Assembly: GCA_021779855.1 (NCBI GenBank)
Contig: JAJXZW010000008.1
Location: forward strand, 1-64,000
Direction: 5' to 3'
DNA from: Actinomycetes bacterium
Lineage (GTDB): Bacteria; Actinomycetota; Acidimicrobiia; Acidimicrobiales; RAAP-2
Length of the DNA stretch: 64,000 nucleotides
Part shown: piece by piece, positions 16,862 through 25,869 of the stretch
Layout of the letters: each line of letters starts with the position of its first letter
How positions within the stretch are numbered: the stretch's first letter is position 1
The notes under the pieces: generated by a model
The model's database searches: none
The model's input: only the letters and a program-made list of their open reading frames with translations
Told to the model about the DNA's origin: nothing
Made by a program: the position numbers and the translations under genes

Positions 16862-19414
16862 ATGCCCGATCAGCCCCCGGCCCACCGGGTCCCCGACCAG
16901 CCCTCGGTGGACGGCCTGGAGGCGGTCTGGGGCGAGCGGTGGGACGCCGAGGGCGTCTACCGCTTCGACCGGGAGGCGACCGCGGCGACGATCTACGCGA
17001 TCGACACGCCCCCGCCCACCGTCTCGGGGAGCCTGCACCTCGGTCACGTCTTCAGCTACACCCACGGCGACCTCCTGGCCCGCTTCTTCCGCATGCGCGG
17101 GCGCGACGTCTTCTACCCGGTGGGCTGGGACGACAACGGCCTGCCGACCGAGCGCCGGGTCCAGAACTACTACGGGGTGCGCTGCGACCCGACGCTGCCC
17201 TACGACCCCGCCTTCGAGCCCGACGGGACCGGAGACGGGCGCACCCCGGTCTCGCGGCGCAACTTCGTCGAGCTCTGCACCCGGCTCACCGCGATCGACG
17301 AGGAGGCCTTCAAGGGCCTGTGGCGGTTCCTCGGGCTCAGCGTCGACTGGACCCTCGAGTACTCGACGATCTCGCCGCACGCGCGCGCGATCTCCCAGCG
17401 CGCGTTCCTAGAGATGCTCGAGCGCGGCGAGGTCTACGCGAGCGTCGCGCCCACCCTCTGGGACGTCGACTTCCAGACGGCCGTCTCCCAGGCCGAGCTC
17501 GAGGACCGCGAGCGCCCCGGCGTCTACCACCGGGTGGCGTTCCCCCGGGTCGACGCCGAGGGCGCGGTCGAGATCGAGACCACCCGGCCCGAGCTCATCC
17601 CGAGCTGCGTGGCGCTCGTCTGCCACCCGGGGGACCCCCGCTACGCCGGGCTCGTGGGGAGCGCCGTGCGCACCCCGCTGTTCGGCGTCGAGGTCCCGGT
17701 CGTCGCCCACGAGCTGGCCGACCCGGAGAAGGGCTCGGGGATCGCGATGGTCTGCACCTTCGGCGACACGGCCGACGTCACGTGGTGGCGCGACCTCGAG
17801 CTGGCGACCCGCGCGCTGATCGGCCGCGACGGGCGCTTCGCGCCCTGTGACTTCGCCGACCCGGCCTTCGCCTCGGTCGACCCCGCGGCCGCGAACGCCC
17901 ACTACGCCGAGCTCGCCGGGCGCACCGTCACCCAGGCCCGCGCGCAGATCGTGGAGATGCTGCGCGCGAGCGGGGCCCTCGTGGGCGACCTGCGCGAGAT
18001 CACCCACCCGGTCAAGTTCTACGAGAAGGGGGAGCGGCCCCTCGAGATCGTGACGAGCCGCCAGTGGTTCGTGCGCACGCTCGAGAACCGCGAGGCCCTG
18101 CTCGCCCGGGGCGAGGAGCTCGACTGGCACCCCGAGTTCATGCGGCACCGCTACCGCTCGTGGGTCGAGGGGCTCAACGTCGACTGGAACATCTCGCGCC
18201 AGCGCTTCTTCGGCGTCCCCTTCCCCCTGTGGTACCCCGTGGGCGAGAACGGCGAGGTCGACGTCGACCACCCGATCCGCCCGGCCCTCGCCGACCTGCC
18301 CGTCGATCCCTCGTCCGACGCCCCCCCGGGCTACGCCGAGGAGCAGCGGGGCCGCCCGGGCGGCTTCGTCGGCGACCCCGACGTCATGGACACCTGGGCC
18401 ACGAGCTCGCTCTCGCCCCAGATCGCCGGCCACTGGGGCACCGACCTCTTCACCCGCCTCTTCCCCTTCGACCTGCGCCTGCAGGCCCACGAGATCATCC
18501 GGACCTGGCTCTTCTCGACGGTGGTGCGCGCCCACCTGGGCCACGACAGCCTGCCCTTCACCAACGTGCTGGTCTCGGGCTGGGTGCTCGACCCCGAGCG
18601 CAAGAAGATGTCCAAGTCCAAGGGCAACGCGGTGACCCCGCTGCCGCTGCTCGAGCGCCACGGGGCCGACGCCGTGCGCTACTGGGCGGCCCTCGGGCGC
18701 CCCGGCACCGACACCGCCGTCGACGAGGGCCAGATGAGGGTCGGCCGGCGCCTCGCGATCAAGATCCTCAACGCCTCGAAGTTCGTGCTCGGCCGGATCG
18801 AGCCCGGCGTCGACTACGCGGCCGGCGACGTCACCGAGCCCCTCGACCGGGACCTCTCCGCCCAGCTCGACGGGCTCGTCGTCGAGGCGACCGAGCTCTT
18901 CGAGCGCTACGACTACGCCCGGGCCCTCGAGCGCACCGAGGCCTTCTTCTGGGGCTTCTGCGACGACTACCTCGAGCTCGTGAAGCTGCGCGCCTACGGC
19001 GAGGGGACCGCGGCGCAGGTGCGCTCGGCGCGCGCGACCCTCGCGCTCGCCCTCTCCACCCTCCAGCGGCTCTTCGCCCCGTTCCTCCCCTACGTCACCG
19101 AGGAGGTCTGGCGGTGGTGGCACGAGGGCTCGGTCCACCGGGCCCCCTGGCCGGCGCCGCTCGCGCTGGCCCCCGTCGAGCCGACCTACGACGCGGTGCG
19201 CGAGGTGCTCGAGGCCGTGCGCCGCGAGAAGAGCACCGCCCGGGTCTCCCAGCGCGCGGCCGTCGAGGCGCTCGCCCTCACCGGGCCGGCCGAGGCGCTG
19301 GAGGCGATAGCGCGCGCCGAGGCCGACCTCATGGCCGCCGGCTCGATCCAGGGAATCGAGTACGCGCAGGGCCCCGAGCTCGTGGTCGCGGTCGCCCTGG
19401 CGGCGACCGACTAG
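16862..19414 (+). CDS. valS: Valyl-tRNA synthetase
   Basis: 850 aa. The HIGH motif is in SGSLHLGHVFSY (near 57), the editing domain with ETTRPELIPSCVALVCH at about 240, VDWNISRQRFFGVPFP, and KMSKS in RKKMSKSKGN near 580. The class I catalytic core and the anticodon-binding helical domain are complete. The C-terminus lacks the long coiled-coil arm of E. coli ValS, as in the shorter ValS forms. The stop shares CTAG with the convergent esterase gene. Confidence 0.95.
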   Translation: MPDQPPAHRVPDQPSVDGLEAVWGERWDAEGVYRFDREATAATIYAIDTPPPTVSGSLHLGHVFSYTHGDLLARFFRMRGRDVFYPVGWDDNGLPTERRVQNYYGVRCDPTLPYDPAFEPDGTGDGRTPVSRRNFVELCTRLTAIDEEAFKGLWRFLGLSVDWTLEYSTISPHARAISQRAFLEMLERGEVYASVAPTLWDVDFQTAVSQAELEDRERPGVYHRVAFPRVDAEGAVEIETTRPELIPSCVALVCHPGDPRYAGLVGSAVRTPLFGVEVPVVAHELADPEKGSGIAMVCTFGDTADVTWWRDLELATRALIGRDGRFAPCDFADPAFASVDPAAANAHYAELAGRTVTQARAQIVEMLRASGALVGDLREITHPVKFYEKGERPLEIVTSRQWFVRTLENREALLARGEELDWHPEFMRHRYRSWVEGLNVDWNISRQRFFGVPFPLWYPVGENGEVDVDHPIRPALADLPVDPSSDAPPGYAEEQRGRPGGFVGDPDVMDTWATSSLSPQIAGHWGTDLFTRLFPFDLRLQAHEIIRTWLFSTVVRAHLGHDSLPFTNVLVSGWVLDPERKKMSKSKGNAVTPLPLLERHGADAVRYWAALGRPGTDTAVDEGQMRVGRRLAIKILNASKFVLGRIEPGVDYAAGDVTEPLDRDLSAQLDGLVVEATELFERYDYARALERTEAFFWGFCDDYLELVKLRAYGEGTAAQVRSARATLALALSTLQRLFAPFLPYVTEEVWRWWHEGSVHRAPWPAPLALAPVEPTYDAVREVLEAVRREKSTARVSQRAAVEALALTGPAEALEAIARAEADLMAAGSIQGIEYAQGPELVVAVALAATD

Positions 19415-21036
19415 ACCCGCGCGCCGGTCGCGGCGTCGCGCACGGCGACCCCCTCCCCGGTCACCTCGTAGAACGCGTACTGGCCCCAGGCCCGCGACAG
19501 GGCCGCGGCGTCGCGCCGCGAGAGGCCCGCGAGGGCGAAGCCCACCTCGCTCGGCCACGCCCCGGTGGGGTCGGCCGCGCGCGTGCGGCGCGCGTCGAGC
19601 CCGAGGGCCGCGAGGGAGGCCGCCATCTCGGCGCGCCGGCGGGCGTTCGCCTCGGGCGGGGTGGGCACCGAGTAGGGGTTGTCGGGGGTCACCACGACGT
19701 AGGGACCGAGGGCGGCCGCCGCCTCGAGGGCCCCGAGGTAACGGCCCGCCAGCTCGACCTCGAGCACCGTGGGGGGCGCCTGGTAGGTCGCGGCCAGCTC
19801 GGGCGGGGTCGGCCCGCGCGTCGCGACGGCCGCCGTCGCCACGGCGAGCGCCGCCCGGGTCGTCGCCGAGGTGCGCGGGCTCGCCGTCACGTCGAAGGCG
19901 TGCTGGGTGAAGGGCAGCTCCACGTGGTAGCAGGGGGCGAAGGCGCTCGCGCGGAACCGGGCGACGAAGGCCCGGGCCACCCGGTAGTCGACCAGGGTGT
20001 CGCCGGTGCCCTGGACGACGAGGAAGGGCGGGGCGTCCCGGGTGATCCGCTCCAGGGGCGAGATGGAGCGGTAGAGGTCCTCGTGGCCGGCGTAGGGCAA
20101 CTGGACGACGCGGTGCTCGAGGAGGCGCCGGATCCCCCAGCCCAGGCCGTGCCAGTGGTCCTCGTCGCCGGTCATCTCGAGGACCCCGTAGTAGGAGAGG
20201 ACCGCCCGCACCGACAGGTCGACCCCGTCGTCGACCCCGTCGGGCCGCCAGGCCGGGTCGGCGGCGGCCAGGCCCACCAGGGCCGCCAGGTGGCCCCCGG
20301 CCGAGCCGCCCGAGACGACGACCCGCTCGGGGTCGCCGCCGTGACTCGCGATCTCGCGCTTGACCCAGGCGAGCGCGGCGACGGCGTCCTGCATCGGCGC
20401 GGGCCAGGGGTCGCGCGGGGCGAGGCGGTAGTTGGGGGTGACGACCACCCAGCCCCGGGCCACGAACTCGTGCAGCATCGGCCGGCCCTGCTCGCGCTTG
20501 TCGCCGAAGGTCCAGGCCCCGCCGTGCAGGTAGAGGACGACCGGCGCGCCCGGGCCGGCGTCGGGCAGGTACCAGACGTCGAGGCGGTTGCGCCGGTGCT
20601 CGCCGTAGACGAGGTCGCGCTCTATCACCATCCCCCTCGGGTGGGGCGAGAACTGCAGGGCGGTGCGCCACCACGTGCCGAAGCGGTCCTCGCCGGGGGC
20701 GGGCAGGGCGAGGACCCGGTCCGGCGCGCGCTCGAAGGCCCGGCGCACGACCGTCCGGGACCGGAAGGAGATGGCGACCAGCGCCAGGTTCTCCGCGGCC
20801 ACGAGCGCGGCGAGGGCGATCACGGCCTCGCCCAGCCCGCTGGTGCGCGGCCAGCCCCACCAGTGCAGCAGCGCCACCAGGACGGCCTCGACGACGAGGG
20901 CCTGGCCGGCGAGCTCCCCGGCGGCCCAGCCGACGGGGAACGCCAACGCCGCGAAGACGCCCCGGCGCCCCGGGCGCAGCGCCGTCGCCGCCGACAGGGC
21001 GAGGAAGGCGCTCAGGGCGAGGACCACGTAGGCCAT
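19411..21036 (-). CDS. Membrane-anchored alpha/beta hydrolase (esterase) fused to a DUF3293-like domain
   Basis: 541 aa. About 100 N-terminal residues with three or four hydrophobic helices are followed by a hormone-sensitive-lipase-type hydrolase: oxyanion hole LYLHGGAW, nucleophile in GGSAGG, acidic residue near GTGDTLVDY and His in FTQHAFD. The last 120 residues are a separate domain with VVVTPDNPYSVPTPPEAN, PTGAWPSEVGFAL and WGQYAFYEV, which resembles DUF3293. The ATG at 21036 precedes the first helix; upstream codons run into the divergent gene. The substrate is unknown; LipN/LipO-like membrane esterases are the nearest class. Confidence 0.78.
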   Translation of the reverse strand: MAYVVLALSAFLALSAATALRPGRRGVFAALAFPVGWAAGELAGQALVVEAVLVALLHWWGWPRTSGLGEAVIALAALVAAENLALVAISFRSRTVVRRAFERAPDRVLALPAPGEDRFGTWWRTALQFSPHPRGMVIERDLVYGEHRRNRLDVWYLPDAGPGAPVVLYLHGGAWTFGDKREQGRPMLHEFVARGWVVVTPNYRLAPRDPWPAPMQDAVAALAWVKREIASHGGDPERVVVSGGSAGGHLAALVGLAAADPAWRPDGVDDGVDLSVRAVLSYYGVLEMTGDEDHWHGLGWGIRRLLEHRVVQLPYAGHEDLYRSISPLERITRDAPPFLVVQGTGDTLVDYRVARAFVARFRASAFAPCYHVELPFTQHAFDVTASPRTSATTRAALAVATAAVATRGPTPPELAATYQAPPTVLEVELAGRYLGALEAAAALGPYVVVTPDNPYSVPTPPEANARRRAEMAASLAALGLDARRTRAADPTGAWPSEVGFALAGLSRRDAAALSRAWGQYAFYEVTGEGVAVRDAATGARV

Positions 21037-21088
21037 TCCCCCATTCTTAGGGCTCCGGCCGCCGCGCCGGGCCGACCGGGCCGGTGAG

Positions 21089-21094
21089 TAGGGT
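21089..21094 (+). promoter_or_regulatory. Putative -10 box (TAGGGT), leaderless
   Basis: TAGGGT then CGAGCC then the GTG start at 21101. Same arrangement as the promoters at 9648, 22046 and 24618. Confidence 0.4.
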
Positions 21095-21100
21095 CGAGCC

Positions 21101-21997
21101 GTGGAGTCGACGGCCCTCTCAGCGCTGCGCGGGACGGTGGGGCTCTGGACGGCCACCCTGGACTCGGTCCCCCCGGCCCGGGCCGTCCAGCTGGCCCAGG
21201 AGGTCGAGGACCTCGGCTACCCCTCCCTCTGGTTCCCCGAGGCCTGGGGCCGCGAGGCCCTCTCCCAGGCGGCCCTCTTCCTCTCGGTGACGACCCGGAT
21301 GACCGTCGCCACCGGGATCGCCAACATCTGGGCCCGCGACGCCGTGGCCACGCGCAACGCCGCGCGCACCCTGGCCGCGGCCTCGCGCGACCGCTTCGTG
21401 CTGGGCCTCGGGGTGAGCCACCAGCCCCTCGTCGAGCGCCTCCACGGCCACGCCTACGCCTCGCCCGTCGCCCACGCGCGCGCCTACCTCGAGGCCATGG
21501 ACGCGGTCCCCATGCACGCCTACGAGGCCGAGACCCCCGTGCCGGTGGTGCTCGCGGCCCTCGGCCCGCGCATGCTGGCGCTCTCCGCCGAGCGCGCCGC
21601 GGGCGCCTTCACCTACCTCGTGACCCCCGGGCACACCGCGAGCGCCCGGGCGGCCCTCGGCGACGCCTTCCTCGTCGTCGAGCAGGCCGTCGTCCTCGGC
21701 CGGGACCGCGCGACCTACCTCGAGCGGGCCCACGCCCACCTCGATTTCTATACAGGGCTCACGAACTACCGCAACAACTGGGCCCGGCTGGGCTTCACCG
21801 ACGCCGACTGGGTGCGCGGGGGCTCCGAGCGGCTCTGCGAGGCGCTCGTCGCCCACGTGGACCTCGAGGGCGCGCGCGAGGTCGTCGCCCAGCACCGCGC
21901 GGCCGGGGCCGACCACGTGCTCCTCCAGGTGCTCGGCGAGGGGGACGAGCCCCCGCTCGAGGAGTGGCGCCACCTGGCCGAGGGCCTCGCGGGGTAG
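21101..21997 (+). CDS. LLM-class F420-dependent oxidoreductase
   Basis: 298 aa TIM-barrel protein of the luciferase-like family. Visible signatures are LAQEVEDLGYPSLWFPE near residue 30, the non-prolyl cis-peptide region TGIANIWARDAVAT, and FVLGLGVSHQPLVERLHG, which is the family's phosphate-binding stretch. The sequence resembles the TIGR03620-type probable F420 oxidoreductases common in Actinomycetota. The substrate is unknown. It appears to be leaderless. The downstream TetR gene has its own promoter but may control it. Confidence 0.85.
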   Translation: MESTALSALRGTVGLWTATLDSVPPARAVQLAQEVEDLGYPSLWFPEAWGREALSQAALFLSVTTRMTVATGIANIWARDAVATRNAARTLAAASRDRFVLGLGVSHQPLVERLHGHAYASPVAHARAYLEAMDAVPMHAYEAETPVPVVLAALGPRMLALSAERAAGAFTYLVTPGHTASARAALGDAFLVVEQAVVLGRDRATYLERAHAHLDFYTGLTNYRNNWARLGFTDADWVRGGSERLCEALVAHVDLEGAREVVAQHRAAGADHVLLQVLGEGDEPPLEEWRHLAEGLAG

Positions 21998-22045
21998 CCC
22001 TCGGGTTCGGAGTCGGTCTCCACAACGGCGGCGGCGCCCAAGGGC

Positions 22046-22051
22046 TAGGTT
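22046..22051 (+). promoter_or_regulatory. Putative -10 box (TAGGTT), leaderless
   Basis: TAGGTT then CGGGCC then the GTG of the TetR gene at 22058. Confidence 0.4.
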
Positions 22052-22057
22052 CGGGCC

Positions 22058-22678
22058 GTGGCCGAGGGCACAGCGGACCGGGCGGCGCGCGACGTCCTGA
22101 TCGAGGCCACCGTGCGCCGCTTGTGGGCGGCCGACGAGGGCGAGTTGCGCATCCTCGACATCTGCCAGGAGACCGGGCTCTCGACGAGCGTCATCTACGG
22201 CCACTTCCGCTCCCGCCAGGGCCTCGTCGACGCCGCCCTGCTCACGATCCTCACCGAGATCACCGACGGGGTCGTCGCGGGCATCGAGGGGGTGCTCGAC
22301 GGGCCCCACCCGACGGGCCGGATGCTCGACAGCCTGCACCGCTACCTCACCGACCCGGCCCTCGAGATCGAGCACACCCGCAACCGCCAGGCCTACCTCC
22401 GGGTCGCGGCGACGGCCCTCGCCCGGCCCGCCCTGCGCCCGGGCTTCCTCGAGGTGTACGCGCGCTACATGGGGCGCTGCGCCGATCTCTACGACGGGGC
22501 CGTGGCCCGGGGACTCCTGCCCGACACCCTCACCGGACGCCAGTGGGCGCTCCTCCTCGAGAGCCAGATGGTCGCACGCGCCCTGCACGACCTCGACGCC
22601 GCGTGGGACGACCAGGGCGACTGGCTGCTCGCCCTCGCCCGGCTCGCCGCCGGCGAGGGGGCGACCGAGCCGGCCTAA
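22058..22678 (+). CDS. TetR family transcriptional regulator
   Basis: 206 aa. The helix-turn-helix is at about 32-55 (ILDICQETGLSTSVIYGHF), followed by an all-helical ligand domain with no obvious relative. It follows the LLM oxidoreductase after 60 bp and could regulate it. A TAGGTT box 6 nt upstream suggests a leaderless transcript. Its stop is close to the left end of the IS110-type element, and a small hairpin (22694-22709) follows, so the C-terminus appears native. Confidence 0.85.
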   Translation: MAEGTADRAARDVLIEATVRRLWAADEGELRILDICQETGLSTSVIYGHFRSRQGLVDAALLTILTEITDGVVAGIEGVLDGPHPTGRMLDSLHRYLTDPALEIEHTRNRQAYLRVAATALARPALRPGFLEVYARYMGRCADLYDGAVARGLLPDTLTGRQWALLLESQMVARALHDLDAAWDDQGDWLLALARLAAGEGATEPA

Positions 22679-22682
22679 TGGG

Positions 22683-22890
22683 ACTGGAAGGTCTGTCCCC
22701 AATGGGGCAGGCTCTCTACTGAGCCGCTGGCTGGTGATCACTCCGTTGGCCTGAGCTTCGAGCTCTAGCGCTAGATCGTGGCCCAGCCAGTCGGTGAGGT
22801 CGACGGAGAGGGCCGGAGGTGTCGTGCCAGGAGCACTTATCCATTAGGTCGCCGCCGTCGTCCTCGAGGCTCGAGTCCATCGACCAGGGG
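22683..22890 (+). ncRNA. Candidate bridge-RNA region of the IS110-type element
   Basis: This 208-bp stretch between tetR and the transposase has no gene but several dyads: TGTCCCC-AAT-GGGGCA (22694-22709), GAGCT-TCG-AGCTC (22753-22765) and the palindrome TCTAGCGCTAGA (22764-22775). In IS110-group elements the left-end non-coding region encodes the bridge RNA that pairs with donor and target DNA. The position and structure fit, but no guide loops could be proven by eye. Confidence 0.35.
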
Positions 22891-24131
22891 GTGAGCGTGA
22901 TATTCGTCGGAGTGGACTGGGCCGAGGCCCACCACGACATCTGTGTAGTGAGTGAGGCGGGTGAGGTCCTCGCTCGAAGAAATCCCCGACACCCTCGCGG
23001 GCGTGCGGGCCCTGCACGAGCTGCTCGCCGGCCTCGCCGATGAGCCGACCGAGGTGATCGTCGGCATCGAGAAGGACCGGGGGCTCCTCGTCGCGGCGCT
23101 GGTCGGCGCGAGCTACCGCGTCTTCGCCGTCAACCCGATGTCGGCGGCGCGCTACCGCGAGCGCCACGTCACGAGCGGCTCGAAGTCCGACCCCGGCGAC
23201 GCGAAGGTCCTCGCTGACCTGGTGCGCACCGACCGGCACAACCACCGTGAGGCGGCCGGGGACTCCGAGGGGGTCGAGGCCCTCACGGTCCTCGCCCGGG
23301 CCCACCAGAACGCCGTCTGGGCGCGCCAGCGCGAGGCCAACGCCCTGCGCAACGCCCTGAAGGACTACTACCCCGGGGCCCTCGACGCCTTCGGCACCGA
23401 CCTCGACGGCCGCGACGCGTTGGCGATCCTCGCGATCGCCCCCACGCCGTCCCTCGGGCGGCGGCTCTCGCGCTCGAGGGTCGCCGCGGCCCTGGCGCGC
23501 GCGGGGCGACAGCGCAGCCTCGAGCGGCGCGCGAGCGAGATCCAGGCGGCCCTGCGCGCCGAACAGCTCGCCCCGGGCCCGACCCTCGAGGCCGCCTACG
23601 GCGCCACCACCGCGGCCCACGTCGCGCTGATCCAGGCCTACAGCGCCCAGCTCGAGGCTTTGGAGGGCTCGCTGAGAGAGAGTTTTGAGGCGCACCCGAG
23701 CGCCGGGGTCGTCCACTCCCTGCCAGGACTAGGGACGATCCTCGGCGCCCGGGTGCTCGCAGAGTTCGGGGACGACCCCGAGCGCTACGCCAGCGCCCAG
23801 TCTCGCAGGAACTACGCCGGCACGTCGCCGATCACGAGGGCCTCGGGCAAGAGCCACGTCGTGCTCGCGCGCCACCGACGGAACCGGCGACTGGCCGACG
23901 CCCTCGACCAATGGGCCTTCTGCTCGCTCAGCACCTCGACGGGCGCCCGCGCCTACTACGACGAGCTGCGAGCCCGGGACAAGACCCATCGCCAGGCCAT
24001 CCGCCAACTGGCCAATCGCTGGGTGGGGATCCTGCACGCCTGCCTCGAACAGGGCGTCGCCTACGACGAGGGCATCGCCTGGAAGCACCGGGTCGACCTC
24101 GCCGCTTGACAAGTTAGAGGCAAGGGGTGTC
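22686..24131 (+). mobile_element. IS110-family insertion sequence (approximate ends)
   Basis: Contains one DEDD/serine recombinase gene and a left non-coding region, the IS110 layout, with no terminal inverted repeats. The ends are estimates: a 9-of-12 similar direct pair, GGAAGGTCTGTC (22686-22697) and GCAAGGGGTGTC (24120-24131), may represent the core repeats. The right end would coincide with the stop codon of the neighbouring membrane-protein gene. Confidence 0.55.
22891..24109 (+). pseudogene. IS110-family transposase, frameshifted
   Basis: The frame from GTG 22891 encodes the first DEDD strand, VIFVGVDWAEAHHDICVV, but after GEVLARR the continuation (EIPDTLAGVRALHELLAGL) is in the next frame. 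One extra A in the AGAAATC run near 22977-22982 explains it. The rest is complete: IVGIEKDRG, SDPGDAKVLADLVRTD (acidic residues), coiled region, and the C-terminal Tnp_20 domain with PGLGTILGA and AGTSPITRASGK, where the catalytic Ser lies. If the A is real the element cannot move by itself unless ribosomes or polymerase slip at the A run. Confidence 0.8.
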
Positions 24132-24574
24132 TAGCGGGGGCGCTCGCCGGGCCGGAAGTAGACCTCGGGCCGGTCCCGGCGCCCACCCGATAGGGCGCGC
24201 ACCACGAGCGCGACGAAGCCGACGAAGAGCACCTCGCCGAGGGCGACCCCGACCCAGCCGACCGTAACGTAGAGCACGCCCAGGAAGAACCCCTTCACGA
24301 CCCCCGAGTGGACCATCGAGGCGACGACGAGGGGGAAGGCGGCGAAGAGCCAGCTCACGACCGGGGCGATGAGGACGGTCCCGACCCGGCGTTTGGCCCC
24401 CAGGTACGCGCCGAGCAGCGCCGAGGCCGCGAACCCCGAGAGCACGTCGCCGCCCGAGGGGGCGACGACGCCGACCACCAGCACCACGGCCATGGCGATC
24501 GCCCAGAGCACGAGGGGACCGGACACCCCGGCCCGGGTGCGCTGGCTGACGGTCACGACGAATCCGGCCACCAC
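24131..24574 (-). CDS. Small integral membrane protein of unknown function
   Basis: 147 aa with four hydrophobic helices (about 20-38, 46-60, 66-88 and 95-125) and a charged tail RRDRPEVYFRPGERPR. No family was recognised. The stop codon falls at the presumed right end of the IS110-type element, so the last residues may have been altered by the insertion. It diverges from the S51-like gene with 55 bp between the starts. Confidence 0.6.
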   Translation of the reverse strand: MVAGFVVTVSQRTRAGVSGPLVLWAIAMAVVLVVGVVAPSGGDVLSGFAASALLGAYLGAKRRVGTVLIAPVVSWLFAAFPLVVASMVHSGVVKGFFLGVLYVTVGWVGVALGEVLFVGFVALVVRALSGGRRDRPEVYFRPGERPR

Positions 24575-24617
24575 TTCACGCTAGCGGGGGGCGGAGCCGC
24601 CCGTCGGGGCCCCACGG

Positions 24618-24623
24618 TACGCT
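24618..24623 (+). promoter_or_regulatory. Putative -10 box (TACGCT), leaderless
   Basis: TACGCT then GAGCCG then the ATG at 24630. No ribosome site is present. Confidence 0.35.
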
Positions 24624-24629
24624 GAGCCG

Positions 24630-25748
24630 ATGGCGGCCGGCGTCCTCGTCCTGCTGGGCTCGGGCGAGACGGCCCCGGGCATGACCCGGGTCCACCGCGA
24701 GGTCCTCTCGAGGATCACCGACCTCACGGCCGTGAACCTGGACACCCCCTACGGCTTCCAGCTCAACGTCCCCCAGATGAGCCAGAAGCTCGAGGAGTAC
24801 TTCGCGACCTCGCTGCGCGTCGAGCTCACCACCCTGCACCTCGCCTCCTACGCGCGCGCAAGCCAGGTCGAGCGCGCCCTCTTCAAGGAGCGTGTGCGCC
24901 AGGCCACCTACGTCTTCGCCGGGCCCGGCAGCCCCACCTGGGCCCTCGCCCAGTGGGGACCCCTCGACCTAGCCGAGGACCTCGCCGCCGTCCTCGACGC
25001 CGGCGGTACGGTCTGTCTCGCCTCGGCCGCGGCCCTCACGGCCGGGGCCCTCACCGCCCCCATCTACGAGATCTACAAGGTCGGCGTCGAGGACCCGACC
25101 TGGGTGCCCGGCCTCGACCTCCTGAGCGCCTGTGGCCTCTCCTGTGTCGTGATCCCCCACTTCGACAACGCCGAGGGCCAAAACTACGACACGCGCTTCT
25201 GCTACCTCGGCGAGCCGCGGCTCGCCCTCCTCGAGGGCCAGCTCCCCACCGGCGTCGCGACCCTCGGCGTGGACGAGCACACCGCGGTCATCCTCGACCG
25301 CGCGAGCGACACCCTGAGCGTGCGGGGACGGGCCCGGGCCCACTGGCGCCTCGGCGGGGAGACCCGCTCGATCGCCGCGGGTGAGACGGTGCCCCTCGAC
25401 GAGCTGCGCCGCCGCGGTCCCGATGCAGGGACCCCCACGAGGCCGAACGGCCCCGAGAGCCCCCTACCGATGTCTTCCCGTGGGCCACTCGCCCTGGCCG
25501 AGATCGCGGCGGGCGGCGGCCCCGAGGCGACCCGCGCCCTCGCCCGTCTCGTCCAGCTCGCCGAGGGCGGCGGGGAAGGCACGATCGAGCCCACCCGACT
25601 CGTGGAGGGCGTCCTCGCGACCCGGCGCGCGGCCCGCGCGGCGGGCCAGTACGCGCTCGCCGACCAGCTGCGCGACGCCCTCGTCGCAGCGGGCATCGAG
25701 GTCCACGACGGTCCCTCGGGCACGTCCTGGTCGCTCCGGCCCGCCTGA
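24630..25748 (+). CDS. Peptidase S51-like (cyanophycinase fold) protein with a CysS-like C-terminal domain
   Basis: 372 aa. The first 240 residues look like the class I amidotransferase/S51 fold: LVLLGSGETAPG at the N-terminus, FAGPGSPTWALAQ, CLASAAALTAGA at the nucleophile-elbow position (Ser kept, the usual G-S-A-G replaced by A-S-A-A), then YEIYKVG and LGVDEHTAVI. After a Pro-rich linker, the last 50 residues (RAARAAGQYALADQLRDALV, then a GIEVHDGPSGTSW ending) match the end of CysS found in this same window. Catalytic activity is uncertain because the elbow is altered. Confidence 0.7.
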   Translation: MAAGVLVLLGSGETAPGMTRVHREVLSRITDLTAVNLDTPYGFQLNVPQMSQKLEEYFATSLRVELTTLHLASYARASQVERALFKERVRQATYVFAGPGSPTWALAQWGPLDLAEDLAAVLDAGGTVCLASAAALTAGALTAPIYEIYKVGVEDPTWVPGLDLLSACGLSCVVIPHFDNAEGQNYDTRFCYLGEPRLALLEGQLPTGVATLGVDEHTAVILDRASDTLSVRGRARAHWRLGGETRSIAAGETVPLDELRRRGPDAGTPTRPNGPESPLPMSSRGPLALAEIAAGGGPEATRALARLVQLAEGGGEGTIEPTRLVEGVLATRRAARAAGQYALADQLRDALVAAGIEVHDGPSGTSWSLRPA

Positions 25749-25817
25749 CCAACCCCCGCGCGCTCCGGCCGCTAGACCGAGCGCCCCGTCGGCGGCGCCG
25801 CACAGCGCACGCAAAAG

Positions 25818-25845
25818 GAGGAGGGCCCCCGAAGGGGCCCTCCTC
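25818..25845 (-). terminator. Strong intrinsic terminator of the IPT/TIG surface-protein gene
   Basis: 12-bp perfect stem (GAGGAGGGCCCC and its complement) with a four-base loop. On the minus strand it is followed by a short T-run (CCTTTTGC). It lies 24 bp after the stop of the surface-protein gene and may also stop transcripts from the convergent S51-like gene. Confidence 0.8.
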
Positions 25846-25869
25846 TCTACTGCGTGGAGTGAAACGGAA

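Noticed and set aside
16847-17380. Minus-strand gene opposite the valS start
   Set aside because: Low-complexity antisense reading; the cysS start and promoter lie immediately beside it.
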